Below are positions 47,545 to 57,072 of a DNA stretch of 64,000 nucleotides, piece by piece; position 1 is the first letter of the stretch, and every line of letters starts with the position of its first letter. This DNA comes from Bacteroidota bacterium (GTDB lineage Bacteria > Bacteroidota > Bacteroidia > Flavobacteriales > Flavobacteriaceae). The stretch is from assembly GCA_024279425.1 (NCBI GenBank), contig JAJRRO010000059.1, forward strand, positions 124,001 through 188,000, in the 5' to 3' direction. The notes under the pieces are model-generated. The model was not told the origin of the DNA, did not search any database, and saw nothing but the letters and a program-made list of their open reading frames with translations. Both the position numbers and the translations under genes were made by a program.

Positions 47545-47590
47545 TCTCTGTAATTATTTATTATAGTTTATTTATTTTGTTCATTCTCCG
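47531..47590 (-). promoter_or_regulatory. Duplicated start region with 7-codon leader ORF
   Basis: The 20 bases around the start of the SDR gene occur twice, at 47531-47550 and 47571-47590 (one mismatch, 40 bp apart). The upstream copy creates an extra ATG at 47584 with its own GGAG-like site and encodes MNKINKL followed by TAA, ending about 18 bp before the real ATG. The short frame may couple or damp translation of the operon. Confidence 0.55.
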
Positions 47591-47777
47591 CCAATCAAGT
47601 CAAAAACATTGTTCACCAAATTTCGGTTCCCTTCAAGATCCGCCAGCGCAAAAACACAATTTCATGAAAGTCTGCCAAATATACAACCTGTAGCCTTGTT
47701 CACTGTAAAAGAACGTTTTTAATAAATCACGTTTTTAAATGCCAATTAATTATTGCAATTTAAAAATATTTTTTACA

Positions 47778-47795
47778 TTCGTTAACGTTAACGAA
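47778..47795. promoter_or_regulatory. LacI-type operator between uronate and DUF1080 operons
   Basis: A perfect 18-bp palindrome TTCGTTAACGTTAACGAA lies 234 bp from the start of the uronate operon (minus) and 46 bp before the start of the DUF1080 operon (plus). A LacI protein bound here could control one or both. The same core recurs at 57094 and, less perfectly, at 26945 and 57073. Confidence 0.8.
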
Positions 47796-47840
47796 AATTA
47801 TTTTTAAATTGTGCAATCACACAAAGAACTTCAAGTAATT

Positions 47841-49217
47841 ATGAAAAAAGTAAAAATTGAAATTTTAATCCTTGTTTTGATATCAAGTTTCTCTTTATCA
47901 GCACAAGAAAATTGGGATATTCTGTTTAACGGAAAGGATTTATCGAACTTTCAACAGCTTAACGGGGACGCCACATATAAAGTCAAAAACCAAGAATTAA
48001 TAGGGATTTCCAAACTTGGAACCCCAAATAGTTTTATGGCCACTAAAAAAACCTATGGTGACTTTATTTTGGAGTTTGATGTATTTGTAGAAAACGGTCT
48101 TAATTCAGGGGTACAGTTTAGAAGCTTGAGCATAGCTGAGCATAGGAATGGGCGTGTGCATGGCTACCAGTGTGAAATAGAGACAAGTTCCAGGAAATGG
48201 GCTGGCGGCGTTTATGATGAGGCTAGAAACGGATGGCTCTACCCTCTTTCCAGAAACCCAAAAGGACAAAAAGCCTTTAAACCTGGGGAATGGAACCACT
48301 ATAGGATTGAGGCCATAGGCTCGTCCATCAGAACATGGGTAAACGGTATTCAATGTGCCAATTTGGTGGATGACACCACTTCCGAGGGCTTCATTGCCTT
48401 TCAAGTACATGGCATTGGGAAAAACAAAAACTTGGACGGAAAAATCGTAAAATGGAAAAATATAAAAATCAAGACCGGCGATTTGGAAAATTCCAGAAAT
48501 AGTGTGGATAGTGATGTTCCTGAGATTAGTTACCTAACTAACAATCTAACCGAAGATGAAACGCGTAAAGGTTGGCGACTATTATGGGACGGAAAAACCT
48601 CAAAAGGTTGGAGAGGAGCAAAACAGGACGATTTTCCTGAAAAAGGATGGGAAATGAAAGATGGTTTATTGACTGTAATGTCTTCAGGAGGTGCAGAATC
48701 CAGAAATGGGGGGGATATTGTGACAACAAATTCGTATGGCAATTTTGAGCTTAGTGTTGATTTTAAAATTACCGAAGGTGCCAATAGTGGTATCAAATAC
48801 TTTGTAGACGCCGAACTTAACAAAGGAGAGGGTTCTGCCATTGGATTGGAGTTTCAAATCCTGGATGATAAAAAACACCCCGATGCAAAACATGGAAAAA
48901 ATGGAAACAGGACTGTGGGCTCTCTTTACGATTTGATCAGAGCTGAAAACAGTGGAAGTTCCAGAGGTAAAAACTTTAAAGGAGTGGGTAAATGGAACAA
49001 CGCCCGGATTGTTGTCAAAGGAGGACATGTAGAGCATTGGCTGAATCACATAAAAGTAGTAGAGTTTGATAGATATAGTCAAATTTTCAAAGCCTTGGTA
49101 GAGAAAAGTAAGTATGAAAAATGGAAAGATTTTGGTCGTTTGCCTGAAGGGTTGATTTTAATACAAGATCATGGTGACAAGGTTTCCTATAAAAGCATTA
49201 AGGTAAGGGAGTTTTAA
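47841..49217 (+). CDS. Secreted protein with two DUF1080 domains
   Basis: A 458-residue protein with a signal peptide (ILILVLISSFSLSAQ). Two DUF1080 (3-keto-glycoside-cleaving, concanavalin-like) domains lie in tandem: NWDILFNGKDLSNFQQLNG at about 25-220 and GWRLLWDGKTSKGWRGA at about 250-455. The second holds GANSGIKYFVD and GLEFQILDDKKHPDA, the first LNSGVQFRSL and GYQCEIETSSRKWAGG. I chose the ATG at 47841 (MKKVKIEILIL) instead of a GTG 30 bp upstream because the signal peptide starts there. It is the first gene of a plus-strand set with DUF6807 and a further DUF1080. Confidence 0.88.
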   Translation: MKKVKIEILILVLISSFSLSAQENWDILFNGKDLSNFQQLNGDATYKVKNQELIGISKLGTPNSFMATKKTYGDFILEFDVFVENGLNSGVQFRSLSIAEHRNGRVHGYQCEIETSSRKWAGGVYDEARNGWLYPLSRNPKGQKAFKPGEWNHYRIEAIGSSIRTWVNGIQCANLVDDTTSEGFIAFQVHGIGKNKNLDGKIVKWKNIKIKTGDLENSRNSVDSDVPEISYLTNNLTEDETRKGWRLLWDGKTSKGWRGAKQDDFPEKGWEMKDGLLTVMSSGGAESRNGGDIVTTNSYGNFELSVDFKITEGANSGIKYFVDAELNKGEGSAIGLEFQILDDKKHPDAKHGKNGNRTVGSLYDLIRAENSGSSRGKNFKGVGKWNNARIVVKGGHVEHWLNHIKVVEFDRYSQIFKALVEKSKYEKWKDFGRLPEGLILIQDHGDKVSYKSIKVREF

Positions 49218-49277
49218 AAAACTCAAAATGTCTTGACAAGACTAAAAAATTTCAAATCAATAATCAAAGAGAAAGAT

Positions 49278-50357
49278 ATGACCAGAAAAAGAACTTATTT
49301 TTATTTGCTTATGGCCACACTATTTGTTGTAATGGCATGTAAGGACAAAAAAGAGACCACCCAAGTGGTCGCGGAGGAAAATATGGCCCAATCACCAAAA
49401 ATTAGTTTTGAAAATAATAGTGAAACAAAAAAAGTAGATGTTAAGATAAACGGTGAACTGTTTACCAGTTATGTTTATGATGGCCAGACGCCAAAACCTA
49501 TTTTATATCCTATAATCACAAAAAGTGGAACCGTAGTTACCCGAGGATTCCCTTATGAACCTAGGCCTTACGAGCGTGTAGACCATCCGCACCATGCCGG
49601 GCTTTGGTTTAACTATGGCGATGTAAACGGCTTGGATTTCTGGAACAACTCCTATGCCATAGCCGAAGCTGATAAGGATAAATATGGCACCATTCATCAT
49701 TCAGAAATTATAGATTTAAATGAAAACGAAGGTGAACTGACCACAAAGGCACTGTGGCGGTCTTCCACTGGCACTGACCTTTTGGAGGAAACCACGGTCT
49801 TTACTTTTTCTGAAGAAGGTAATACCAGATATATTGATAGATCTACCACGCTAAAAGCCTTGGAAGATGTTTCATTTAAGGATAATAAAGAAGGTATGTT
49901 GGGCATTCGGGTTACCCGGGAATTGGAATTGCCTTCAGATAAACCTGCAGTCTTCACCGATGCCCAAGGCATTTCCACTACGGTTAAAGCATTGAACAAC
50001 GAAGGTGTCAATGGAGATTATTTAGGCAGTGAAGGAGCTACAGGAAACGATGCTTGGGGCACAAGAAATAAATGGATGCGATTGCAAGGTGAAATAAATG
50101 ATGAAATGGTTTCGGTTACCATGATAGACCATGAAAAGAATGTGGGTTATCCTACGTATTGGCATGCTAGGGGTTATGGCCTTTTTGCTGCAAACCCATT
50201 GGGGCAGGCCATTTTTTCTAAAGGTGCCCAAACCTTGGACTATAAGCTTGCCAAATCGGAATCCGCTGTGTTCAAATATCGTATTCTTATACATAATGGC
50301 ACCGATCTTTCCAAGGAGACCATAGAAAATGCCTCTATCGATTTTAACATGAAGTAA
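49278..50357 (+). CDS. DUF6807 (PmoA-like) lipoprotein
   Basis: A 359-residue lipoprotein (lipobox VMAC). The domain is recognised from KPILYPIITKSGTVVTRGFP, DHPHHAGLWFNYGDVNGLDFW and GMLGIRVTREL, the pattern of the DUF6807 family, mis-named methane oxygenase PmoA in databases. The DHPHH cluster may bind metal. Its reaction is unknown. These proteins travel with DUF1080, Gfo/Idh/MocA and GMC genes in Bacteroidetes. I chose the ATG at 49278 because the signal peptide starts there; a longer frame from 49233 adds an unlikely tail. Confidence 0.82.
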   Translation: MTRKRTYFYLLMATLFVVMACKDKKETTQVVAEENMAQSPKISFENNSETKKVDVKINGELFTSYVYDGQTPKPILYPIITKSGTVVTRGFPYEPRPYERVDHPHHAGLWFNYGDVNGLDFWNNSYAIAEADKDKYGTIHHSEIIDLNENEGELTTKALWRSSTGTDLLEETTVFTFSEEGNTRYIDRSTTLKALEDVSFKDNKEGMLGIRVTRELELPSDKPAVFTDAQGISTTVKALNNEGVNGDYLGSEGATGNDAWGTRNKWMRLQGEINDEMVSVTMIDHEKNVGYPTYWHARGYGLFAANPLGQAIFSKGAQTLDYKLAKSESAVFKYRILIHNGTDLSKETIENASIDFNMK

Positions 50358-50371
50358 ACAAAACACATATT

Positions 50372-50977
50372 ATGAAATATACTTTTTCACTATTTTTTAG
50401 TCTAGTCTTTTCCCTTGCCGTTTTTGGTCAGGAAAAGGGGTATAAAATGAAATCTATTTTTAATGGTGAAAACCTTAAACACTGGAAAGTGCCCAGTGAA
50501 AATATTTGGTGGTCCATGGAAGGTGATGCGCTATGGGCCAAAAGTGACCCAGATAAAAAAGGGTCCATCTTATGGACGAAGAAAAAATACACCGACTTTG
50601 TGGTTCAAATGGATTTCAAATTTGGTGAAGGAACAATTGATTCAGGTATCTTTATGCGTGGAGAAAGTCCTGAAAATGCCCAAATACAAATTGGGATTTC
50701 AGGTTCTTTAAAGCGGGACATGACAGGATCACCCTATGTCCCCAAAAAGGGTTATCCCGTTGAAGCCCAAGGCATCAAGGAATTATTAAAAATGGATGGT
50801 TGGAATACCATAAAAGCCATGGCCCAGGGTAATTCTTACAAAGTATGGCTCAATGGAAAGGAAGTCATGAATTACACTCTTGAAAATGCCAATTTAAAAG
50901 GGCCTATAGGTATTCAGCTTCATCCAGGAAGAGAAATGTCGATTCAATTCAAAAATATACTGGTTGCCCGTTTATAG
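50372..50977 (+). CDS. DUF1080 protein, single domain
   Basis: A 201-residue secreted protein: signal peptide (LFFSLVFSLAVFGQ), then SIFNGENLKHWKVPSENIWW, FVVQMDFKFGEGTIDSGIFMRG and GIQLHPGREMSIQFKNI, the beta-sandwich pattern of DUF1080. The N-terminal motif has NGENLKHW where other copies read NGKNLEGW. It lies 14 bp after the DUF6807 gene and is the third gene of this operon. Confidence 0.87.
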   Translation: MKYTFSLFFSLVFSLAVFGQEKGYKMKSIFNGENLKHWKVPSENIWWSMEGDALWAKSDPDKKGSILWTKKKYTDFVVQMDFKFGEGTIDSGIFMRGESPENAQIQIGISGSLKRDMTGSPYVPKKGYPVEAQGIKELLKMDGWNTIKAMAQGNSYKVWLNGKEVMNYTLENANLKGPIGIQLHPGREMSIQFKNILVARL

Positions 50978-51070
50978 TGAGAATTGCACGTGCATCTACT
51001 TTTTTTTAGATTCTAGTTAAAACCTATTAACTTGTGCGCCAGTTAAAAAGTAAATTATTTTGGTTTAGGA

Positions 51071-52102
51071 ATGGGAATAAAACAAATAGCAAAACTGGCA
51101 AATGTTTCTATTGGCACTGTGGATCGTGTATTGCATAAACGCTCTGGAGTATCCAAGGATACAGAAAAAAGAGTTTTAAAAATCATTAAGGAGATTGGGT
51201 ATACTAGGAACACCACAGCGAGTAGGCTTAAATTGGCCTCGGTAAAAAAAATCAAGATCGCTGTTCTGATTCCCAAGGGCGAAACTAGATGGAGTTATTG
51301 GAAGCTTCCTAAAAAAGGTATTGTCAAAGCAGTCAAAGAACTTTCAGAACTAGGGGTAAAGGCCGATTTTTATAATTTTTCTGATTCTTCCTCATTCGTT
51401 AGTCAAAGTGCACAAATTTTCAAGGAAAATTATGACGGCCTTGTTACGGTCCCCTTTTTTGGAAATGAGAGCAATGATTTTTTGAATTTGGCCAAATCCA
51501 AAAAGATTCCAGTGGTCTTCTTGGATACAGAAATAAAACTGGACGCACGTGCTTATTTTATTCGTCAAAACTCCTATAACGCCGGAATGGTAGCTGGCAG
51601 ATTACTGCATGGGCTGGTTGGGGCCGATGGCCACTACTTTATTATAAACATGCTCAATGATAAGGGTATTCATATGAACAACCAACAGCGGGAACTAGGT
51701 TTTAGAGAATTTTTTAAAAGTATTGGACAAGAAGTAACCATACGAACCATAAATCATTCAATAAGCGAAACCCTAAAGATTTCCAAGGAAATGGAAATGT
51801 GGTTTATAAATGATGCTAAAAAGGGCATTTTCGTCACCAATTCCAGAGCTCATTTGATTCCAAATATATTAAAGCAGTATAATGTCAAAAACACGTTTAT
51901 GGCAGGTTTTGATTTGAACAAACAAAATTTGGAATATCTGAAAAGCGATGATATCCAATTTTTGATCAATCAAAAACCAAAGTACCAAGGGTATTCGGCC
52001 ATAAAAGGACTATTTAATTTTTTAACCAAGAAAGACACCTCTGAACTTAATCTTGATATTCCGGTAGAGATTATAGTAAAGGAAAATAGCCCTATCTCTT
52101 AA
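51071..52102 (+). CDS. LacI-family transcriptional regulator
   Basis: A 343-residue cytoplasmic regulator. The LacI helix-turn-helix is at the very N-terminus (IKQIAKLANVSIGTVDRVLHKR), and the hinge helix region at about 45-60 (TRNTTASRLKLAS). A periplasmic-binding-protein-like sensor (about 62-330) follows with KKIKIAVLIPKGE, DGLVTVPFFG and VVFLDTEIKLDARAYFI. It ends 66 bp before the transcription stop separating it from susD. The palindromes at 26945, 47778 and 57073-57118 fit LacI-type operators, so this gene is the probable regulator of the whole region; the ligand is presumably a sugar from the pathway. Confidence 0.9.
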   Translation: MGIKQIAKLANVSIGTVDRVLHKRSGVSKDTEKRVLKIIKEIGYTRNTTASRLKLASVKKIKIAVLIPKGETRWSYWKLPKKGIVKAVKELSELGVKADFYNFSDSSSFVSQSAQIFKENYDGLVTVPFFGNESNDFLNLAKSKKIPVVFLDTEIKLDARAYFIRQNSYNAGMVAGRLLHGLVGADGHYFIINMLNDKGIHMNNQQRELGFREFFKSIGQEVTIRTINHSISETLKISKEMEMWFINDAKKGIFVTNSRAHLIPNILKQYNVKNTFMAGFDLNKQNLEYLKSDDIQFLINQKPKYQGYSAIKGLFNFLTKKDTSELNLDIPVEIIVKENSPIS

Positions 52103-52167
52103 AATCATATATCACTTCTAATTGAGGAAACTTCCAATATAGAGATTTACAAACATCCACAAATAAT

Positions 52168-52198
52168 AAAGGCCACTACCCAACAGTAGTGGCCTTTT
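52168..52198. terminator. Bidirectional intrinsic terminator between lacI-type gene and susD
   Basis: AAGGCCACTAC and GTAGTGGCCTT form a perfect 11-bp stem with a 6-nt loop, flanked by A and T runs on both sides. It lies between two convergent genes and can stop transcription from each. Confidence 0.9.
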
Positions 52199-52229
52199 GC
52201 TTGAAAAAAACTAACTCAACTAACAATTC

Positions 52230-53864
52230 TTATTGTGGGTATCCCGGATTTTGAGGATAACCACCAACAGTTCTATCTATTTGATCTTGACCAATAGGTC
52301 TAAGATTATGATAATCCTGTATGTTTCCAGCTGCTTGTATATTATGCAATCTTACACGCTCTACCAGTTTACCGGTACGTGTTAAATCCCACCATCTAGC
52401 ATGTTCACCGACCAATTCCCTGGCTCGCTCATCCAATAGAAAATCGAGGTCGACATCGCCAGCGGTTATCTGCATGGCTGCTTCCTGACCGGGTACAGCT
52501 GCTCTCGTCCGTACCACATTGATGTCCTCAGAGGCACCAGCTGCGTCTCCTTGTTGCAATCTGGCTTCAGCCCTTAGTAAATGTGCATCTGCCAATCGCA
52601 TCAAAACGACATCCCGTTGTCCTTGTGTTTTCTGACGATCTGGTCTCGTAACATCAATCCACTTGTTCATTGACGGGAATATGCGTTCCGAGTAATCATC
52701 GGAGGTATAGACTATGTATGGCGCTGCATCTTTCGCCCCTTGCGGCCAGTCTATATCCCTTCCGGGACCAGGAATAAACAGAGCGGTGTCTCCAATTACA
52801 CGCGTTCCTCGGGCATCATCTACATCTTTATTGGCAAACCAAACGTGCTTATACGTTTTATCATACCGGGCATCAACATTACGATCCCACAGCCCCAACA
52901 AGAAGGGAGTTGGCCTAAATCGTTTCCAAGGCCTACCATTGGCAACATCCCTTGTCATACCTCTTTGCTTATCATATTCCATCAAGAAATATAAATGTCC
53001 TCTATGACCATCTCTATCCGTACCATCATCGACCAAGGCCTTCGAAATTGTTAAATTCCATACGATTTCAGAATTCTCTTGATTGTTGATATCCCATAAA
53101 TCTGCAAAATCATCCAGCAAAGCAAAGCCATAGTTATTGATCACATTACCAAAAAGGGTTTCGGCCCTAGAGGCATCATCACCAGCAGCATACGATGTGT
53201 AACTACGTCTCAACAACACCTTGCCCAATAAAAATTCGGCAGCGGCTTTGGTCGCTCTTCCGTAATCTTCAGCCTCGGCCGGCAAATTGGAAATCGCAAA
53301 TTCCAAATCTGGAACAATAGCTTGGGAATAGATTTCAGCGGCAGCCGTTTTATTGGCTTCGACTTCTACCCCAACGGTTTCTTCCAAACTTAGATGTACG
53401 TCGCCATAGGTTCTAACAAGGTCATAGTAATAAAAAGCCCTTAACCAACGTACCTCAGCCAATCGTAAGGTTTTCCTGGCTTCGTCCATTTCTACATCCG
53501 CCGAACGATTGATAACCCCATTGGCCTGATTAATGCCCCTATACCAATCTCTCCATGACTGATTAACGTAACTTTCGGTCGCATCAAAAGAGCCATCATA
53601 AAAATTCACTCTTTTATGACCCCCATCTGCCCCATTGGTATAGATATCCGTTCCGAAGGTCGTCATCGTAAACCCTCTTTCCGGTCCGTAAAAACCTTTT
53701 AACCATGCGTATGTTGCATCCACCGCATCTTCCAACCCGGCTTCGGTGGTATAATAGGTGCCCGAAGACACATCGGATATCAGATCTTCTTCCAAAAATT
53801 TCTCGCAGGACTGCACTATAAATAGCAGCGCTAAAAGCAAGAATGTATATTTATTTCCTTTCAT
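52230..53864 (-). CDS. susD: SusD/RagB-like glycan-binding lipoprotein
   Basis: A 544-residue outer-membrane lipoprotein (lipobox VQSC, then EKFLEEDLISDVSSGTYYTTEAGLEDAVDATYAWL). TPR-type helices of the SusD fold follow (VRWLRAFYYYDLVRTYGDVHL) and the C-terminal RARELVGEHARWWDLTRTGKL block is typical. It covers the SusC barrel as a lid and binds the oligosaccharide. It lies 39 bp downstream of susC. The glycan it binds cannot be told from sequence alone. Confidence 0.95.
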   Translation of the reverse strand: MKGNKYTFLLLALLFIVQSCEKFLEEDLISDVSSGTYYTTEAGLEDAVDATYAWLKGFYGPERGFTMTTFGTDIYTNGADGGHKRVNFYDGSFDATESYVNQSWRDWYRGINQANGVINRSADVEMDEARKTLRLAEVRWLRAFYYYDLVRTYGDVHLSLEETVGVEVEANKTAAAEIYSQAIVPDLEFAISNLPAEAEDYGRATKAAAEFLLGKVLLRRSYTSYAAGDDASRAETLFGNVINNYGFALLDDFADLWDINNQENSEIVWNLTISKALVDDGTDRDGHRGHLYFLMEYDKQRGMTRDVANGRPWKRFRPTPFLLGLWDRNVDARYDKTYKHVWFANKDVDDARGTRVIGDTALFIPGPGRDIDWPQGAKDAAPYIVYTSDDYSERIFPSMNKWIDVTRPDRQKTQGQRDVVLMRLADAHLLRAEARLQQGDAAGASEDINVVRTRAAVPGQEAAMQITAGDVDLDFLLDERARELVGEHARWWDLTRTGKLVERVRLHNIQAAGNIQDYHNLRPIGQDQIDRTVGGYPQNPGYPQ

Positions 53865-53903
53865 AATATTTAATTTATCTTGTTCAACAATACTATTTCT
53901 TTT

Positions 53904-56900
53904 TTAAAAAGTTACGTTTAATCCAACAGAGAACATCTTATTGCTAGGTATCGTGCTACTGGATACACCACCGCCCCCATTATCATCTTCTTCAGACACC
54001 TCTGGATCGAAAGTTTCATAATCCGAAATGAACCATAGATTTTGACCAGCCACGTACAGCCTCAAGTTTGATACCTTAAGCTTTTCGGTCAAAGAACTTG
54101 GAAAGTTATAGCCCAGTTGCAGGTTTCTAAGTTTTAGATAGCTGCCATCAAAATAAGATAAGGTAGATCCATTTCGAGGACGTTCTTGATTCTCATTCGG
54201 TCTAGGACTGGCATTCGTTGGGTTATCGGGTGTCCAATAATCTACATCTAAGTTATTGTATCGCCCGAAGAGCGCATTGTTACTATCATGAAAACGAGAC
54301 CGTATCATTTGGCCTTGCTTAAAATAAAAGAAGAAACTCAAATCCCAATTTTTGTAATTAAAGGTATTGGTTATACCTCCATAATAATCTGGAGTATCGG
54401 TTCCCAAAATAATCCTGTCATCATCGGTAATAACACCGTCGCCATTTTGATCTTTCAGCTTGATTTCACCAGGTACTTTACCCTCCGCACTTGCCGCTAA
54501 AGCAGCTTCTGAAGTCTGGTAAATCCCTATTTTCTCATAGTCGTAAAATACTTGTAAAGGCTGGCCGATAAACCATCGATTACCAATGTCGTCCGTAGGA
54601 TTACCATTCTCATCCAACTTATTAAGCTCAACAATTTCCTCTTTATAACCGGCAATATTGAAAGCAATATTCCAGTTAAAACCATCCGGGTTTCGGACAA
54701 CATCACCGTTGATACTGAATTCCACACCTTTTGTCGACGTGTTTCCAATATTTAATAATGCGCTTTCATATCCTGATGATGATGGAAGTCCTGCACTTAA
54801 GAGAAGGTCACTTGTTTTTGAAGAAAAATAATCGAACGTCCCGGTTATTCTATTGTTTAATATTCCGTAGTCAACACCAAAATCGATAGTTTTGGTAACT
54901 TCCCATTTTAAGGCATCGTTGGGTATGTCTCTCAGAAAAAACCCAAGAGCTGAATCTTCGCCAAAAGCGTAATCCGATGAACCTAATGCACCCTGAGTCT
55001 TATATGGGTCAATTGCCTGGTTACCCACTGCACCATAAGATACTCTTACTTTTAAATCAGATACAAAGTTTGAATCTTGCATAAAATCTTCTTCGGAAAC
55101 TCTCCAACCTGCAGAAACACCGGGGAAATAGTCCCACTGGGAACCTGGCGCCAATCTAGAAGAACCATCCGCTCGTATAGAAGCCTGAAATAAGTACTTA
55201 CCTTCAAAATCATAATTTAATCGTCCCATAAAAGAAGCCAAGGTCGATTCTTCCAGTCTAGAAGTAATGGGTCCTTTCGTCGAGGCAGTACCCATATTAT
55301 AAAATTGTTGTTCTTCATAAGGAAGATTGGACACCTCCGCTTTGAACTCTTCTCGTTTTGAACTCTGAATACTTTGTAGCAACGTCACTCCAAAATTGTG
55401 CTTGTCATTTATTGTTTTATTATAGTTCAATATGTTTTCAAGGGTATAGCCAAAGTTCTGTATGTTCTGAACTTCTGCATCGCCTGGGCCTCCCCTATTA
55501 TCATTCGTTAAACTACCTCTGAACTCACCCCTTCTATAATATCGAATGTCCGGTCCGAAAGTGGTGGTCCATTTTAATCCGGGCATAATATTGATATCCA
55601 AATAAACCGGAGCAAAAATCCGTGTTACCTTTCGCTCATCGGTAAAGGCATTTTCTACCAGTTCACTTAAAGGATTGGTACGAATACCATCATTGGTCGG
55701 TAAAAAGATGGGGACACCATCCGCATCAAAAGGTACGCCTAACGGATTATTGGCCAATGATTCACCCATAACCGCATTGGAACCATAGTTTTGGATGGAA
55801 TGTGAAACTGTAAATGACAGTCCTATTTTAAAGATGTCGTTAATCTTATGGTCCAGGTTCAACCTCCCCGTAAAACGCTCATAATCCATATTACTGATAA
55901 TACCTTGCTCATTAAAGTAACCCACCGAGGTATTAAAATTGGTTTTTTCCGAACCACCACTAACACTAACTTGGTGATTGGTCTGCCAACCATCGTTCAG
56001 GACTAAATCCAAATAGTCCGTTGACCGCCCAAGGCCCAATGATTCCAATTCAATAGGATCATCAAAAACAATGTCATCTCCAGGAATGGTTCCATTCCAA
56101 TTGGGGTCACCATCATTAGCACCTCTTCTTCTTGATTCGCGTTTTAGACCTGCGAACTGTTCACCGTCCATCATATCCACTAAGCGGGTTGCCGAAGTAA
56201 CACCGTAGTGAGAACTATAGGTTACTTTGGTATCGCCTGAGCGCCCCCTTTTGGTGGTGATCAAAATAACACCGTTAGAACCCCTAGAACCATAAATGGC
56301 CGTTGCTGCCGCATCTTTCAGTATGTTCATGGATTCGATATCCTGAGGGTTGATATCCGCTACAGAGGCAGTTCCACTTATTTGTGGAATACCATCAATA
56401 ACATATAAAGGATCATTTGAAGCTGTAATGGATCGTCGACCACGTATACGTACGGTGGAATTTTCACCAGGTCGACCTCCGTTGGCCTGGATATCAACAC
56501 CCGCTACCTGCCCTTTTATGGCATCAATACTACTGGATGTTGCTATCCTTTCGATGGCTTCAGAACCAATCGTAGCAATAGAACCGGTTACCTCCCCTTT
56601 CTTTTGGGTACCATAACCAACTACCACCACTTCGTCGAGCTGACTGGCATCGACTTCCATACGGGTATCTACAGTAGACCTACCATTAATGGCAATCTCT
56701 TGTGTACTGTAACCCACATAACTGAAGATCAAGACTCCATCCGAGTCTGCACTGATTGAATAATTTCCATCAAAATCAGTCACGGCCCCAGTTGTGGTTC
56801 CTTTCACAACAATACTAGCTCCCGGTAACGGGGAGCCATTTTCATCGGTCACAACACCTGTAACCGTAGACTGCAACTCATCGTTTATATCGTTGACCAT

Positions 56901-57011
56901 TTCTGATGTACTACTTGCATAAATGGAAGTTGCGCCCATAACGCCAAGCAGAACAAATAGCAAAAAGCTTCTTGCTTTTGGTCTCAGTTTTTCAATACAT
57001 AATTTTTTCAT
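53904..57011 (-). CDS. susC: SusC/RagA TonB-dependent outer-membrane transporter
   Basis: A 1035-residue outer-membrane protein. After a signal peptide (FLLFVLLGVMGATSIYAS) come a CarboxypepD_reg-like domain (about 50-130, VTGVVTDENGSPLPGASI), the plug (about 135-250, LDEVVVVGYGTQKKGEVTG as TonB box and NDPLYVIDGIPQ) and a beta-barrel ending in FSVGLNVTF. It imports large oligosaccharides with SusD. The promoter region upstream (57012-57120) holds two LacI-type operators. Confidence 0.95.
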   Translation of the reverse strand: MKKLCIEKLRPKARSFLLFVLLGVMGATSIYASSTSEMVNDINDELQSTVTGVVTDENGSPLPGASIVVKGTTTGAVTDFDGNYSISADSDGVLIFSYVGYSTQEIAINGRSTVDTRMEVDASQLDEVVVVGYGTQKKGEVTGSIATIGSEAIERIATSSSIDAIKGQVAGVDIQANGGRPGENSTVRIRGRRSITASNDPLYVIDGIPQISGTASVADINPQDIESMNILKDAAATAIYGSRGSNGVILITTKRGRSGDTKVTYSSHYGVTSATRLVDMMDGEQFAGLKRESRRRGANDGDPNWNGTIPGDDIVFDDPIELESLGLGRSTDYLDLVLNDGWQTNHQVSVSGGSEKTNFNTSVGYFNEQGIISNMDYERFTGRLNLDHKINDIFKIGLSFTVSHSIQNYGSNAVMGESLANNPLGVPFDADGVPIFLPTNDGIRTNPLSELVENAFTDERKVTRIFAPVYLDINIMPGLKWTTTFGPDIRYYRRGEFRGSLTNDNRGGPGDAEVQNIQNFGYTLENILNYNKTINDKHNFGVTLLQSIQSSKREEFKAEVSNLPYEEQQFYNMGTASTKGPITSRLEESTLASFMGRLNYDFEGKYLFQASIRADGSSRLAPGSQWDYFPGVSAGWRVSEEDFMQDSNFVSDLKVRVSYGAVGNQAIDPYKTQGALGSSDYAFGEDSALGFFLRDIPNDALKWEVTKTIDFGVDYGILNNRITGTFDYFSSKTSDLLLSAGLPSSSGYESALLNIGNTSTKGVEFSINGDVVRNPDGFNWNIAFNIAGYKEEIVELNKLDENGNPTDDIGNRWFIGQPLQVFYDYEKIGIYQTSEAALAASAEGKVPGEIKLKDQNGDGVITDDDRIILGTDTPDYYGGITNTFNYKNWDLSFFFYFKQGQMIRSRFHDSNNALFGRYNNLDVDYWTPDNPTNASPRPNENQERPRNGSTLSYFDGSYLKLRNLQLGYNFPSSLTEKLKVSNLRLYVAGQNLWFISDYETFDPEVSEEDDNGGGGVSSSTIPSNKMFSVGLNVTF

Positions 57012-57072
57012 GTAGTTTTCATGTTTAAGTTAGTTTAACTTTTAAATTTGGTTGTTTGTAAGAACTTAAAAA

